64,000 nucleotides of DNA from Komagataeibacter nataicola (GTDB lineage Bacteria > Pseudomonadota > Alphaproteobacteria > Acetobacterales > Acetobacteraceae). The translations under genes were made by a program, and so were the position numbers. Below are positions 37,226 through 46,066 of this stretch, piece after piece. The notes beneath the pieces are model-generated. The model saw only the letters and a program-made list of their open reading frames with translations, did not search any database and was not told the DNA's origin. Where the stretch lies: NCBI RefSeq assembly GCF_003207795.1, contig NZ_NIRT01000006.1, forward strand, positions 62,001 to 126,000, written 5' to 3'. How positions within the stretch are numbered: the stretch's first letter is position 1; the number at the start of each line of letters is the position of its first letter.

Positions 37226-38215
37226 ATGGCGCAGTGCGTGCGGCATGAATTCCTTGCGCGGGCGGCCAGCAGGCCCTCGCGTGTCACCCGGCGGTGGGGG
37301 TATCTGGCGGCCTGCGCTGCGGTGCTGGCCATGGGGGCAGGGCCAGTACGGGCCGCGACGGTGGCGGCCCACCATCATGCCCATGCGGCCGCGACCAAGG
37401 CAGCGACCAGTCTTGGCCACGCCCATGTGCATGGGGCCGCCAGGACCGCAAAAACGGCGGAAAAAAAGGCTGAAAAGACCACGCATGAGGCAGGCCGTCA
37501 CCACCATGCGGCAGCGGTTGCCGCCGGTGCTGGCGCAGGCGCCGTGGCGGGTGTGGGGGTTGCTGCGGCTGGCACGGCCCATCCGGCCCCCGCCACGCCA
37601 CCACCTGCCCCCCCGGCCGATGCCGCGGCACTCGCGCCCGTTGATAACACCAAGGGCAGCGTGACCGGCCTGCCCCTGCCGCGCTTTGCCGCCTTCCGCG
37701 CCGATGAGGTCAACCTGCGCACCGGGCCGGGGCAGCGTTACCCCATTGACTGGGTGTACCACCGCCGGGGCCTGCCGGTGAAAATCGAGCGAGAATTCGA
37801 TGTGTGGCGCCTCGTTGAGGATTCGGACGGGCAGAAGGGCTGGGTCCATCAGGCAACCCTGGTGGGAACCCGCACGTTTGTCATACCGGGACTGCCCCCC
37901 CAGGGTGATGCCCAGCAGGCGGGCCAGCCCACCGCCAAGGAGACTGACGTGATTGGCCGGGCCGATACCCGCATCGTAGGCCACGTGACGGATGTGGCCG
38001 ATGCGGCGGATATCAAGGGCGCGGTCATGCTGCATGCGGATGCCAGCACCACATCGGCCGTGGTGGCCGTGCTGCGGCCCGGCGTGGTGGGCACGCTGCG
38101 CCAGTGCCAGGCGGGCACGCCGTGGTGCAAGGTTTCGGTCAAGCAGTACAGTGGCTGGATCGAGCGCAGCGCCATGTGGGGGCTTTTGCCGCAGGAGGTC
38201 ATAGCGCCCTCCTGA
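37226..38215 (+). CDS. Secreted SH3-domain protein with His/Ala-rich region
   Basis: The product has a signal peptide (about residues 24-44, ending VRA-A), then a low-complexity region of about 90 residues with many His, Ala and Lys, then a Pro-rich linker. Two SH3-like modules follow (around residues 160-205, DEVNLRTGPGQRYPIDWVY, and 245-325). Such SH3 domains usually bind peptidoglycan. It starts 15 bases after the DsrE-like stop and lies before pyk. I chose the ATG at 37226 over a TTG at 37214. The histidine clusters (HHHAH, HAHVH, HHH) could bind metal; that is speculation. Confidence 0.72.
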   Translation: MAQCVRHEFLARAASRPSRVTRRWGYLAACAAVLAMGAGPVRAATVAAHHHAHAAATKAATSLGHAHVHGAARTAKTAEKKAEKTTHEAGRHHHAAAVAAGAGAGAVAGVGVAAAGTAHPAPATPPPAPPADAAALAPVDNTKGSVTGLPLPRFAAFRADEVNLRTGPGQRYPIDWVYHRRGLPVKIEREFDVWRLVEDSDGQKGWVHQATLVGTRTFVIPGLPPQGDAQQAGQPTAKETDVIGRADTRIVGHVTDVADAADIKGAVMLHADASTTSAVVAVLRPGVVGTLRQCQAGTPWCKVSVKQYSGWIERSAMWGLLPQEVIAPS

Positions 38216-38242
38216 GGATGACGTGAACAGGCGGAGAAAGAA

Positions 38243-39682
38243 ATGCCGGATACACCCTATCGTGCCATGCGCCGGACCAAGATTGTCTCGACCCTTGGCC
38301 CGGCCACGACCGACCATGCCACCATCCGCGCGCTGGCCGTGGCGGGGGTGGATGTTTTCCGGCTCAATTTCTCCCACGGCACTCATGCCGACCACGCCGC
38401 CCGCCATGCGGTCATTCGCGATGTGGAGGCCGAACTTGGCCGCCCCATCGGCATCCTTGCCGATGTGCAGGGCCCCAAGCTGCGGGTGGGCAATTTCGCC
38501 AATGGCCGGGTGCAGCTGACGCCGGGCGCGCCCTTCCGGCTCGATCTTGACGGGGCACCGGGCAACGAAAAGCGCGTGAACCTGCCCCACCCCGAAATCA
38601 TTGCGGCAGCGCAGGTGGACAGCACGCTGCTGCTTGATGATGGCAAGCTTGCGCTGCGCGTGTGTGAACGCGGCCCGGACTTCCTGCTGACCGAGGTGGT
38701 GGTGGGCGGCCCGCTATCGGACCACAAGGGCGTGAACGTGCCTGATGTGGTCCTGCCCATTCCCGCCCTGACCGACAAGGACCGCGCGGACATGGCGTTC
38801 GCGCTTGATCTGGGCATTGAATATGTCGGCCTGTCTTTCGTGCAGCGCGCCGAGGACGTGCGCGAGGCGCGCACGCTGGCCAATGGCCGTGCGTGGATCA
38901 TGACCAAGCTTGAAAAGCCGCAGGCGATGGACAACCTGCACGAGATCATCGCCCTGTCGGATGCGGTGATGGTGGCGCGTGGCGACCTCGGCGTTGAGCT
39001 GCCACCCGAGCAGGTGCCGCTGGCGCAAAAGCGCATCATCCGCCTCGCCCGCCAGCTTGGCCGCCCCGTTGTGGTGGCGACGCAGATGCTCGAGAGCATG
39101 ATTCACGCCCCGACTCCCACCCGCGCCGAGGCCTCCGATGTGGCGACGGCAGTGTTTGATGGCGCGGATGCGGTCATGCTCTCGGCCGAGACGGCGGTAG
39201 GCTCCTACCCGCGTGAAGCGGTGGCGATCATGGACCGTATCGTGCGTCGTGTTGAGGAAGATGAAGTCTGGCGCCGCCAGATGGAGACCTCCAGCCCCGA
39301 GCCGGACCATGCCGTTGCGGGCGCGATTGCCGCGGCAACCCGGCAGGTGGCCGCCACGGTCGATGCCGCCGCCATCGTGGCCTTTACCCTGTCGGGGCGG
39401 ACGGCGCTGCGCATTGCGCGCGAGCGGCCTTCATGCCCCATTCTTGGCCTGACCCCCAATGATGAGATTGCCCGCAGGCTGGCGGTGGCCTGGGGTGTGC
39501 AGGCTGTTTCGGTCGGGCAGGAAGCCCCGGTCCATACCGTGGAGAGCGTGGTGGACCAGGCGCTGGCCGTGGCCCGGGGCGATGGTTATGGCGTTGCGGG
39601 CGATACGGTGGTGATCGCGGCGGGCCTGCCTTTCGGGGTGGCGGGCAGCACCAACACGCTGCGGGTCGCCACGCTGACCTGA
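38243..39682 (+). CDS. pyk: Pyruvate kinase
   Basis: The enzyme makes pyruvate and ATP from phosphoenolpyruvate and ADP. The N-terminal strand RTKIVSTLGPAT, the substrate loop VDVFRLNFSHGTH, the catalytic KLEKPQAMDNL and the active-site segment ARGDLGVELP (with VATQMLESM after it) are all present. The 479 residues include the C-terminal allosteric domain. It is the last gene of its run and is followed by the best-preserved repeat copy. Confidence 0.95.
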   Translation: MPDTPYRAMRRTKIVSTLGPATTDHATIRALAVAGVDVFRLNFSHGTHADHAARHAVIRDVEAELGRPIGILADVQGPKLRVGNFANGRVQLTPGAPFRLDLDGAPGNEKRVNLPHPEIIAAAQVDSTLLLDDGKLALRVCERGPDFLLTEVVVGGPLSDHKGVNVPDVVLPIPALTDKDRADMAFALDLGIEYVGLSFVQRAEDVREARTLANGRAWIMTKLEKPQAMDNLHEIIALSDAVMVARGDLGVELPPEQVPLAQKRIIRLARQLGRPVVVATQMLESMIHAPTPTRAEASDVATAVFDGADAVMLSAETAVGSYPREAVAIMDRIVRRVEEDEVWRRQMETSSPEPDHAVAGAIAAATRQVAATVDAAAIVAFTLSGRTALRIARERPSCPILGLTPNDEIARRLAVAWGVQAVSVGQEAPVHTVESVVDQALAVARGDGYGVAGDTVVIAAGLPFGVAGSTNTLRVATLT

Positions 39683-39690
39683 AGAGAAAT

Positions 39691-39777
39691 GATAAAAGTT
39701 TTTGGGTGCTGCCTTTTTTCAAAAAGGCGGCGTTCTTCTGAAGCTTTTTGAAAAAAGCTTCACCAAAAACTTTTATC
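39691..39777 (+). repeat. Dispersed three-way-junction repeat: best-preserved copy
   Basis: A perfect 15-base outer stem (GATAAAAGTTTTTGG at 39691-39705 with its complement at 39763-39777) encloses hairpin 1 (GCTGCCTTTTT/AAAAAGGCGGC, 39708-39731), the linker GTTCTTC and hairpin 2 (GAAGCTTTTT/AAAAAGCTTC, 39740-39761). It separates pyk from the convergent tyrA and could terminate both. Confidence 0.9.
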
Positions 39778-39789
39778 TGTCTGTTTTCT

Positions 39790-40692
39790 TCAGGCCTGCC
39801 GGTTCTCGATCAGGCTGCGGCGGATGGCGCGCCCGCGCTTGATGCGGCTTACGATCACATCCTCGTTGCCGGTGCGGATGGCGTTGCCCATGGCCTGCGC
39901 ATCGGCAATGAAGCGGTCGAGCATGTCGAGCAGCGCCTCGCGGTTGTTGAGGAAGATGTCACGCCACATCGTCGGGTCGGACGCCGCAATGCGGGTGAAG
40001 TCACGGAAGCCCGAGGCTGCGAAATCCAGCACTTCCGAGCGCGTTTCATCCGCAAGGTCATCGGCCGTGCCGCATATGGTAAAGGCCAGCAGGTGCGGCA
40101 GGTGGCTGACAATGGCGCACACCCGGTCATGGTGTTCCACCGTCATGTCGCGCACGCGGGCACCCATCATCTCCCACAGGGTTGTGACGCGGGCGAGGGC
40201 GGTGGCCGGCGTGCCCGCAGGGGGCGTGAGCAGGCACCACCGGTCCTCGAACAGGGTGGCGAAACCGGCATCGGGGCCGGAGAACTCCGTACCCGCCATC
40301 GGGTGCGCGGGCACGAAGGCAATGTCGGGGTAGGCGGCCAGCAGCGGCGCCATGGCCTCCATCACCGTCACCTTGACCGAGCCGACCTCGCTCAGGATCG
40401 CACCCTTCTTCATGGCAGGCAGGATCTGGGCGGCGACCATGGCAATCGCGCCGACCGGCACGCAGATGATCACGCAGTCCGCATCGCGCACGGCCCGTGC
40501 CGGGTCGGCCGCGACTTCATCGGCAATGCCCAGTTCAGCCACGCGCGCGCGCACTTCGGGGCTTATGTCGCATGCGATCAGCCTGCGCGCGATGCGCCGG
40601 TCCTCATGCGCGCGGCGCAGGATGGAGGAACCGATCAGGCCGGGGCCGATAATGACCAGCGTATCGAACAGGGGGGCGGGCTTGTCCGTCAT
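39790..40692 (-). CDS. tyrA: Prephenate/arogenate dehydrogenase
   Basis: This enzyme performs the oxidative step to tyrosine. The NAD motif GPGLIGSSI is near residues 16-24. The family segments CVPVGAIAMVAAQ, SEVGSVKVTV, PAHPMAGTEFSGPDAG and CAIVSHLPHLLAF follow. 300 residues fits the stand-alone form, without a chorismate mutase domain. I chose the ATG at 40692; a longer frame runs into the upstream gene. It is 50 bases after the hpnL-like gene on the same strand. Confidence 0.92.
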   Translation of the reverse strand: MTDKPAPLFDTLVIIGPGLIGSSILRRAHEDRRIARRLIACDISPEVRARVAELGIADEVAADPARAVRDADCVIICVPVGAIAMVAAQILPAMKKGAILSEVGSVKVTVMEAMAPLLAAYPDIAFVPAHPMAGTEFSGPDAGFATLFEDRWCLLTPPAGTPATALARVTTLWEMMGARVRDMTVEHHDRVCAIVSHLPHLLAFTICGTADDLADETRSEVLDFAASGFRDFTRIAASDPTMWRDIFLNNREALLDMLDRFIADAQAMGNAIRTGNEDVIVSRIKRGRAIRRSLIENRQA

Positions 40693-40742
40693 GGGGCGGT
40701 CTTGTCTGGCTATGGGGTGTGACAAAGGAGTGGGTGGTGCAA

Positions 40743-41804
40743 TCAGTCCTGCGGCGGGCTTGCGGGCTTGCGGGCGGGCGCTTCTTCCGGCTGTGCGGGG
40801 GCGGCCTTCTTGTGGCGCAGGGCCCGCATTTCCATGGCCTGCCACAACAGCAGCATGGGAATGCCGATGACCAGTTCCCGCCCGCGCCGCAGCAGCGACA
40901 GCCCCAGCGAGATGGAAGGCGCAATGCCAAAGGCCGAGCCAAGGGTGATATAGGCCGCTTCCTGCACGCCAAGGCCTGCGGGCACGAGGAACGAGACGGA
41001 CATGATGCCGCACGCCACGCCCTCGATCGCAACCGCTCCGCCAAAGCTGAGATGCGCTCCCAGGAAATAATAGGCCACCCAGATCGTGGCGGCACTGCCC
41101 AGCCAGCCCACGTAATGCAGCAGCGCGCCCTCCACGATGCGGCGCGGATGCGACCAGATGGCGTCAAAACGCTCCTGTATGCTGTCAGCGCTGCTCAGCA
41201 TCGCATCCTGCCACTGGGCGGCCATGTTGTGGCCCAGCATCCTGCCCGCGCGCTTGAGCAGGTCACCACCCCGGCGCTGGGTATAGATAAAGCCCGCGAT
41301 GCCCATGGTCAGCAGCACGAGCCCGATGATGACCGGGCGCGCGAACGGGCTGGACTGCTGGTGGGCCACAAGGCACAGCACGGCGGTCAGGATGAACAGG
41401 ATCTGGCCCATCACCTCGGTGGTGATATCGACAAGGTTGGCGCAGGCCGCCTCGCTGCCATTGACCGGGCGCCCCTTGCCACGGGGGGCGAACAGGTCGC
41501 TCGAGCAGGTGGCGCGGATGCCCAGCACCATGCCGCCAAGCTGCGAGAAGGGCAGGCACGACGCGGCAGCGTCACGGATCATGCGTGACACCACAAGCTG
41601 CACGAAGGGAATGTCCCGGCAAGCCGCGTGCCAGGCAAGACCCAGTATTGCATCGACTGCAAGCTGTGCCACCACGGTCGCCATGAATCCGACCACCCCG
41701 ATGGAGACGATGGCCTTCATCACCGATCCGGCACCGAACCAGGCGGTGCAGCCTGTCAGCAGGGCCAGGCCGAGGAGGGCCAGCAGGATTGTGAGCTTTC
41801 TCAA
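40743..41804 (-). CDS. HpnL-like membrane protein, second copy
   Basis: This is another PF03706-type flippase-like membrane protein, of 353 residues and about eight helices. The SCLPFSQLGGMVLGIRATC segment and VSFLVPAGLGVQEAAYITLG correspond to blocks in the copy at 26123-27127. It ends in a Pro/Ala/Lys-rich tail. It is divergent from hpnA with about 190 bases between, which supports a hopanoid link. The start is a TTG at 41804, with no clear ribosome site; the next in-frame ATG would remove the first helix. Confidence 0.72.
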   Translation of the reverse strand: MRKLTILLALLGLALLTGCTAWFGAGSVMKAIVSIGVVGFMATVVAQLAVDAILGLAWHAACRDIPFVQLVVSRMIRDAAASCLPFSQLGGMVLGIRATCSSDLFAPRGKGRPVNGSEAACANLVDITTEVMGQILFILTAVLCLVAHQQSSPFARPVIIGLVLLTMGIAGFIYTQRRGGDLLKRAGRMLGHNMAAQWQDAMLSSADSIQERFDAIWSHPRRIVEGALLHYVGWLGSAATIWVAYYFLGAHLSFGGAVAIEGVACGIMSVSFLVPAGLGVQEAAYITLGSAFGIAPSISLGLSLLRRGRELVIGIPMLLLWQAMEMRALRHKKAAPAQPEEAPARKPASPPQD

Positions 41805-41997
41805 AAAAGATCCGTCTTGGTCTGTTGGCGTCAGGACACCGGGGAAAATTGATGCCGCCGTGGCTGGTTTTGCCTGACTTACACTACAGCAGGGTCTGGC
41901 GCCACTGGGAGGTGTCGGGATAAATGGAACGCCCGCTGGTTGCGAGTCCGTATCGCAATCGTGAATTCTGTCCCCTGACGGAGTGATCGTTCAGACC

Positions 41998-42993
41998 ATG
42001 ACTGCCCCAACCCTTGTAACCGGTGCGACCGGTTTTGTCGGCTCGGCCGTCGCCCGCAATCTGGTGGAGCGTGGCCATACGCTCAGGCTCATGGTGCGCA
42101 AAGGCAGCGACCTGACCAACCTGCGTGATCTGCCAGCCGAGCTGGTGGAAGGCGATCTCTCCACCCCCGAAAGCTTTGATGCAGCCGTGAAAGGCTGCCG
42201 CTACGTGTTTCATGTCGCGGCGGATTACCGGCTGTGGGTGCCCGACCCGGTGCCGATGATGGTGGCCAATGTGGAAGGCACGCGCAGCCTGATGCTGGCG
42301 GCGCAGAAGGCGGGGGTCGAGCGGATCGTGTACTGCTCCTCGGTCGCGGCGCTGGGGCTGATTGGCGATGGCACCATCTCCGATGAGGAAACGCCGGTGC
42401 ATGAACATGGCGTGATCGGCATCTACAAGCGCTCCAAATACCGCGCCGAGCAGGAAGTGCTGCGCCTGGTGCACGAGCGCGCGCTGCCTGCCGTGATCGT
42501 GAACCCCTCCACCCCCGTTGGCCCGCGCGACATCAAGCCCACGCCCACAGGCCAGATGATTCTCGACTGCGCCGCAGGCCGCATGCCCGCTTATGTCGAT
42601 ACCGGCGTGAACATCGTGCATGTCGATGACGTGGCCGAGGGCCATGCCCTGGCGCTCGAGCGCGGGCGCATTGGCGAGAAATACATCCTGGGCGGCCAGA
42701 ACTACCTGCTGCGCGACCTGTTCGCCATGACCGCCGAGATCGCGGGCGTGGCCCCGCCGCGCATCAGCCTGCCGCAGGCGGTGATCTGGCCGGTGGCGGT
42801 GGCGAGCGAATGGCTGTCCCGCGCTTTTGGCATTGCGCCGCGCGTCACGCGCGAGATGCTGGCCATGTCTCACAAGAAAATGTTCTTTTCATCGGACAAG
42901 GCGATTCGTGAACTCGGTTACGCCCCGCGCCCCGCGCGTGAGGCGGTGACGGACGCGATCGACTGGTTCCGCCAGCACGGCATGCTGGATTGA
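41998..42993 (+). CDS. hpnA: Hopanoid-associated sugar epimerase HpnA
   Basis: This extended-SDR nucleotide-sugar epimerase/dehydratase has 331 residues. The cofactor motif TGATGFVGS is at 8-16, and YxxxK is at Y143-K147. It is first in the hpnA-B-C-D-E-G run and has a probable role in tailoring the hopanoid side chain, as in other HpnA proteins. The ATG at 41998 is preferred to the GTG at 41983; GGAG precedes both. Confidence 0.9.
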   Translation: MTAPTLVTGATGFVGSAVARNLVERGHTLRLMVRKGSDLTNLRDLPAELVEGDLSTPESFDAAVKGCRYVFHVAADYRLWVPDPVPMMVANVEGTRSLMLAAQKAGVERIVYCSSVAALGLIGDGTISDEETPVHEHGVIGIYKRSKYRAEQEVLRLVHERALPAVIVNPSTPVGPRDIKPTPTGQMILDCAAGRMPAYVDTGVNIVHVDDVAEGHALALERGRIGEKYILGGQNYLLRDLFAMTAEIAGVAPPRISLPQAVIWPVAVASEWLSRAFGIAPRVTREMLAMSHKKMFFSSDKAIRELGYAPRPAREAVTDAIDWFRQHGMLD

Positions 42994-43003
42994 GCAGCCT
43001 GTC

Positions 43004-44236
43004 ATGTTGCTGCTTTCCCTTTCCATTCTGACAGTCGTCATCTGGCTCGGGCTTATTTTCTGTCATGGCCGCTTCTGGCAGGCGGGGCCGGTGCTTGCCC
43101 CCGTGTCAGGCCAGCAGCTTGACGGGGCAACCTGCCCCGATGTGTGCGTGGTGGTGCCAGCGCGTGATGAGGCGCCATCGGTCGCGGCGTGCATTGGCTC
43201 GCTGCTCACGCAGGATTATCCCGGCGCGCTGCATGTCGTGCTTGTGGATGACAACAGCACCGATGGCACGGGGCGGCTGGCGCGCGCGGTGCCCGACCCG
43301 CAGCGGCGGCTGACCGTGGTTACGGGCAAGGCGCGCCCGCCGGGGTGGAGCGGCAAGCTGTGGGCCGTGGCGCAGGGCGTGGCCCGCGCGCGTGAACTCG
43401 CCCCCGATTCCAGCGGTTTCGTGCTGCTGACCGATGCTGACATCACCCACGACCCGCGCCATGTCTCGACCCTGGTGGCCAAGGCGCAGGCGGGCGGGCT
43501 CGATCAGGTCTCGGAGATGGTGGAGCTGAACTGCACCAGCCCCGCCGAGCGCATGCTGGTGCCGGCCTTCGTTTTCTTTTTTGCCCTGCTCTATCCGTTT
43601 GCCAGCGTCAACAACCCGCGCAGCAGGGTGGCGGGAGCGGCAGGCGGCACGGTGCTGGTGCGCTGGAGCGCGCTTGCGCGCATTGGCGGGATCGAGAGCC
43701 TGCGCGGCGCGCTGATCGATGACTGCACGCTGGCCGCCCACGTCAAGCATAGCGGGGGGCGGATCTATCTAGGCCATAGCGGGCTGGCCAGATCCATCCG
43801 GCCCTATCCGCACCCCTCCGACATCTGGCGCATGGTGGCGCGCACGGCCTATGTGCAGCTTGGCTATTCGCCCTTCCTGCTTGTGGGCACGGTCATCGGC
43901 ATGGTGCTGGTGTGGATGCTGCCGATGCAGCTTGCGCTGCTCGCACACGGGCTGCCCTGCCTTCTGGGGGCCGGGGCATGGGTGCTGTCCATGGCGTCCT
44001 ACACGCCCACGCTGCGCCGGTTTGGCCAGTCGCCGGCCTGGGCGCTGTTGCTGCCGGTCATTGCGGGGTTCTATACGCTGGCCACCATCGGCTCGGCGCT
44101 CGATCACCATCGGGGGCGGGGCGTGGTCTGGAAAAGTCGCGCCTATACCGAGCCGGATGGCGCGATCTCGACACATATGCGCAGCGAGGGTGCTGCAACG
44201 GTAATGAACCGCACCATGGGGGATGACGTAGGGTGA
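43004..44236 (+). CDS. hpnB: Hopanoid-associated glycosyltransferase HpnB
   Basis: A family 2 glycosyltransferase, 410 residues, with an N-terminal membrane helix (1-22) and C-terminal helices (about 285-365). The nucleotide motif VPARDEAPS, VDDNSTDGTG and the metal-binding LLTDADITHD follow in order. The later LIDDCTLAAHV is typical of processive-type enzymes. It probably adds a sugar to extended hopanoids. The stop overlaps the hpnC start by four bases. Confidence 0.9.
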   Translation: MLLLSLSILTVVIWLGLIFCHGRFWQAGPVLAPVSGQQLDGATCPDVCVVVPARDEAPSVAACIGSLLTQDYPGALHVVLVDDNSTDGTGRLARAVPDPQRRLTVVTGKARPPGWSGKLWAVAQGVARARELAPDSSGFVLLTDADITHDPRHVSTLVAKAQAGGLDQVSEMVELNCTSPAERMLVPAFVFFFALLYPFASVNNPRSRVAGAAGGTVLVRWSALARIGGIESLRGALIDDCTLAAHVKHSGGRIYLGHSGLARSIRPYPHPSDIWRMVARTAYVQLGYSPFLLVGTVIGMVLVWMLPMQLALLAHGLPCLLGAGAWVLSMASYTPTLRRFGQSPAWALLLPVIAGFYTLATIGSALDHHRGRGVVWKSRAYTEPDGAISTHMRSEGAATVMNRTMGDDVG

Positions 44237-45096
44237 ACACGGATGAGCAGGACGTATGGGGCAGCGCGGATGTCTCGTCGGGCAAGGATGCCGGGGATGA
44301 AAACTTTCCCGTAGGCTCCCTGCTGATCAGCCGCAGGCTGCGCCCGCATGTGCATGCCTATTATGATTTCGCCCGGGTGATCGATGATATCGTCGATACC
44401 GACCAGCTTGATGCCCCCGCCAAGATCGCCCGCCTCAACGCGATGGAAGAGGTGGTGCTTGGCACGCGCCTCGCCCCCCACCGCGCCGATGCCCAGACGG
44501 CGGTGCGCGTGGGCCAGACGTTGCGCGAGACGGGCGTGCCCACCACCACGGCGACCGACCTGATCGTGGCCTTCAGGCAGGATGCGGTGAAGAACCGCTA
44601 CGATTCGTGGGAGGAACTGGAGGAATACTGCCGCTATTCCGCCAACCCCGTGGGCCGCTTCCTGCTCGAACTGCATGGCGAGGATGCAGGCACGTTCGGC
44701 TCGTCGGATGCGCTGTGCACGGCGTTGCAGGTGCTCAACCACCTGCAGGACTGCGCCGATGACCTGCGCAATCTTGACCGCTGCTATCTGCCGCGCCCGT
44801 GGCTTGCGCAGGCGGGTGCCAGCATTGATGACCTGCGTGGCCGCCACGCCAGCCCCGGCCTGCGCCGGGTGTTCAACCAGCTGCTTGACCGCGTGGATGA
44901 ACTCAACCGCCGTGCCTCGCTGCTGCCCGGCCTGATCCGTGACCGGCGCATGCGCATGGAGGCGGCCGTGATCGTGGGGCTGTCAAAGCGGCTGGCCACG
45001 CGGCTGCGTAGCGAGGACCCGGTGGCAGGCCGCGTCAAGCTTTCACGCGGGGATGTGCTTGCAGCCCTTGCGGGGGCGGTGCGAACGCTGGTCTGA
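44233..45096 (+). CDS. hpnC: Squalene synthase HpnC (hydroxysqualene-forming)
   Basis: This trans-isoprenyl diphosphate synthase-like enzyme has 287 residues. The first aspartate-rich motif is DDIVD at 51-55 and the second is in DCADDLRNLD. HpnC converts presqualene diphosphate to hydroxysqualene. The GTG start overlaps the hpnB stop by four bases. hpnD follows after 84 bases. Confidence 0.92.
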   Translation: MNTDEQDVWGSADVSSGKDAGDENFPVGSLLISRRLRPHVHAYYDFARVIDDIVDTDQLDAPAKIARLNAMEEVVLGTRLAPHRADAQTAVRVGQTLRETGVPTTTATDLIVAFRQDAVKNRYDSWEELEEYCRYSANPVGRFLLELHGEDAGTFGSSDALCTALQVLNHLQDCADDLRNLDRCYLPRPWLAQAGASIDDLRGRHASPGLRRVFNQLLDRVDELNRRASLLPGLIRDRRMRMEAAVIVGLSKRLATRLRSEDPVAGRVKLSRGDVLAALAGAVRTLV

Positions 45097-45180
45097 TAGG
45101 GCCTGATTTTGTTCTTGGAGGTGATTGCCGCTAAGAACAGGCGCAACTGTTAATTCGTAAAGTGAACGGAACACGCGGGA

Positions 45181-46062
45181 ATGGGTTTTTTGCGCGCGCG
45201 GCATGATGAGGCGCCGGTATTGGGCTGCGATGCTGCCGACCTGGCCGAGGTCGAGCAGATCGTGGTGCGGTCGGGCACGTCCTTTGGCAAGGGCATGCGT
45301 ATCCTGCCGCCTGACCGGCGATATGGCATGTATGCCGTCTATGCTTTCTGCCGCCTTGTCGATGACGTGGCCGATGACGAGGGCGAGGCGGAGGACAAGA
45401 GCCGCAGGCTCGAGGAATGGCGTGCCCGCATTACCCGGCTCTATGCCGGTGAGGCGCACGATGGCATTGACCGCGTGCTCATGGCCACCATCCGCCGCTT
45501 CGATCTGCGCCAAGATGATTTCAATGCCGTGATCGACGGTATGGAAATGGATGCGCGCGGCCCCATCGTGGCCCCCGATGAAGCGACGTTCGACCTGTAT
45601 TGCGACCGCGTGGCCTCGGCCGTGGGGCGGCTTTCGGTGCGGGTGTTTGGCGATTCCTCGCCTGCGGCCGATCAGGTGGCCTATCATCTGGGCCGCGCGC
45701 TGCAGATCACAAACATCCTGCGCGACGTGGCCGAGGATGCCCGGCTTGGCCGTCTTTACCTGCCGCGTGACCTGCTTGAGCGCTTCGGCATTACGCCCAG
45801 GCCTTCCGCCGTGGTGCATGCGCCGCAACTGGAGCAGGTAGGGCGCATTCTGGCGGCGCGGGCGCATGATCATTTCCGCGCCGCAGCCGCAGCCATGGCG
45901 CAGTGCGACCGCACGGCCATGCGGCCCGCGCGGCTGATGGGGGCGACCTATGCCGCCATTCTCAGCGCGCAGGAGCGGCAGGGCTGGGGCACGCCTGAAA
46001 AGCGCGTGTCGCTCTCGCGCCCGCGCAAGGTGCTGATCGCGCTGCGCGCGCTGGCGGGCTGA
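45181..46062 (+). CDS. hpnD: Presqualene diphosphate synthase HpnD
   Basis: It condenses two farnesyl diphosphates to presqualene diphosphate. The 293 residues contain motif DDVAD at 61-65 and the second aspartate motif NILRDVAEDARLGRLYLP, both typical of phytoene/squalene synthases. It sits between hpnC and hpnE, with hpnE starting four bases after its stop. Confidence 0.93.
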   Translation: MGFLRARHDEAPVLGCDAADLAEVEQIVVRSGTSFGKGMRILPPDRRYGMYAVYAFCRLVDDVADDEGEAEDKSRRLEEWRARITRLYAGEAHDGIDRVLMATIRRFDLRQDDFNAVIDGMEMDARGPIVAPDEATFDLYCDRVASAVGRLSVRVFGDSSPAADQVAYHLGRALQITNILRDVAEDARLGRLYLPRDLLERFGITPRPSAVVHAPQLEQVGRILAARAHDHFRAAAAAMAQCDRTAMRPARLMGATYAAILSAQERQGWGTPEKRVSLSRPRKVLIALRALAG

Positions 46063-46066
46063 GGCC

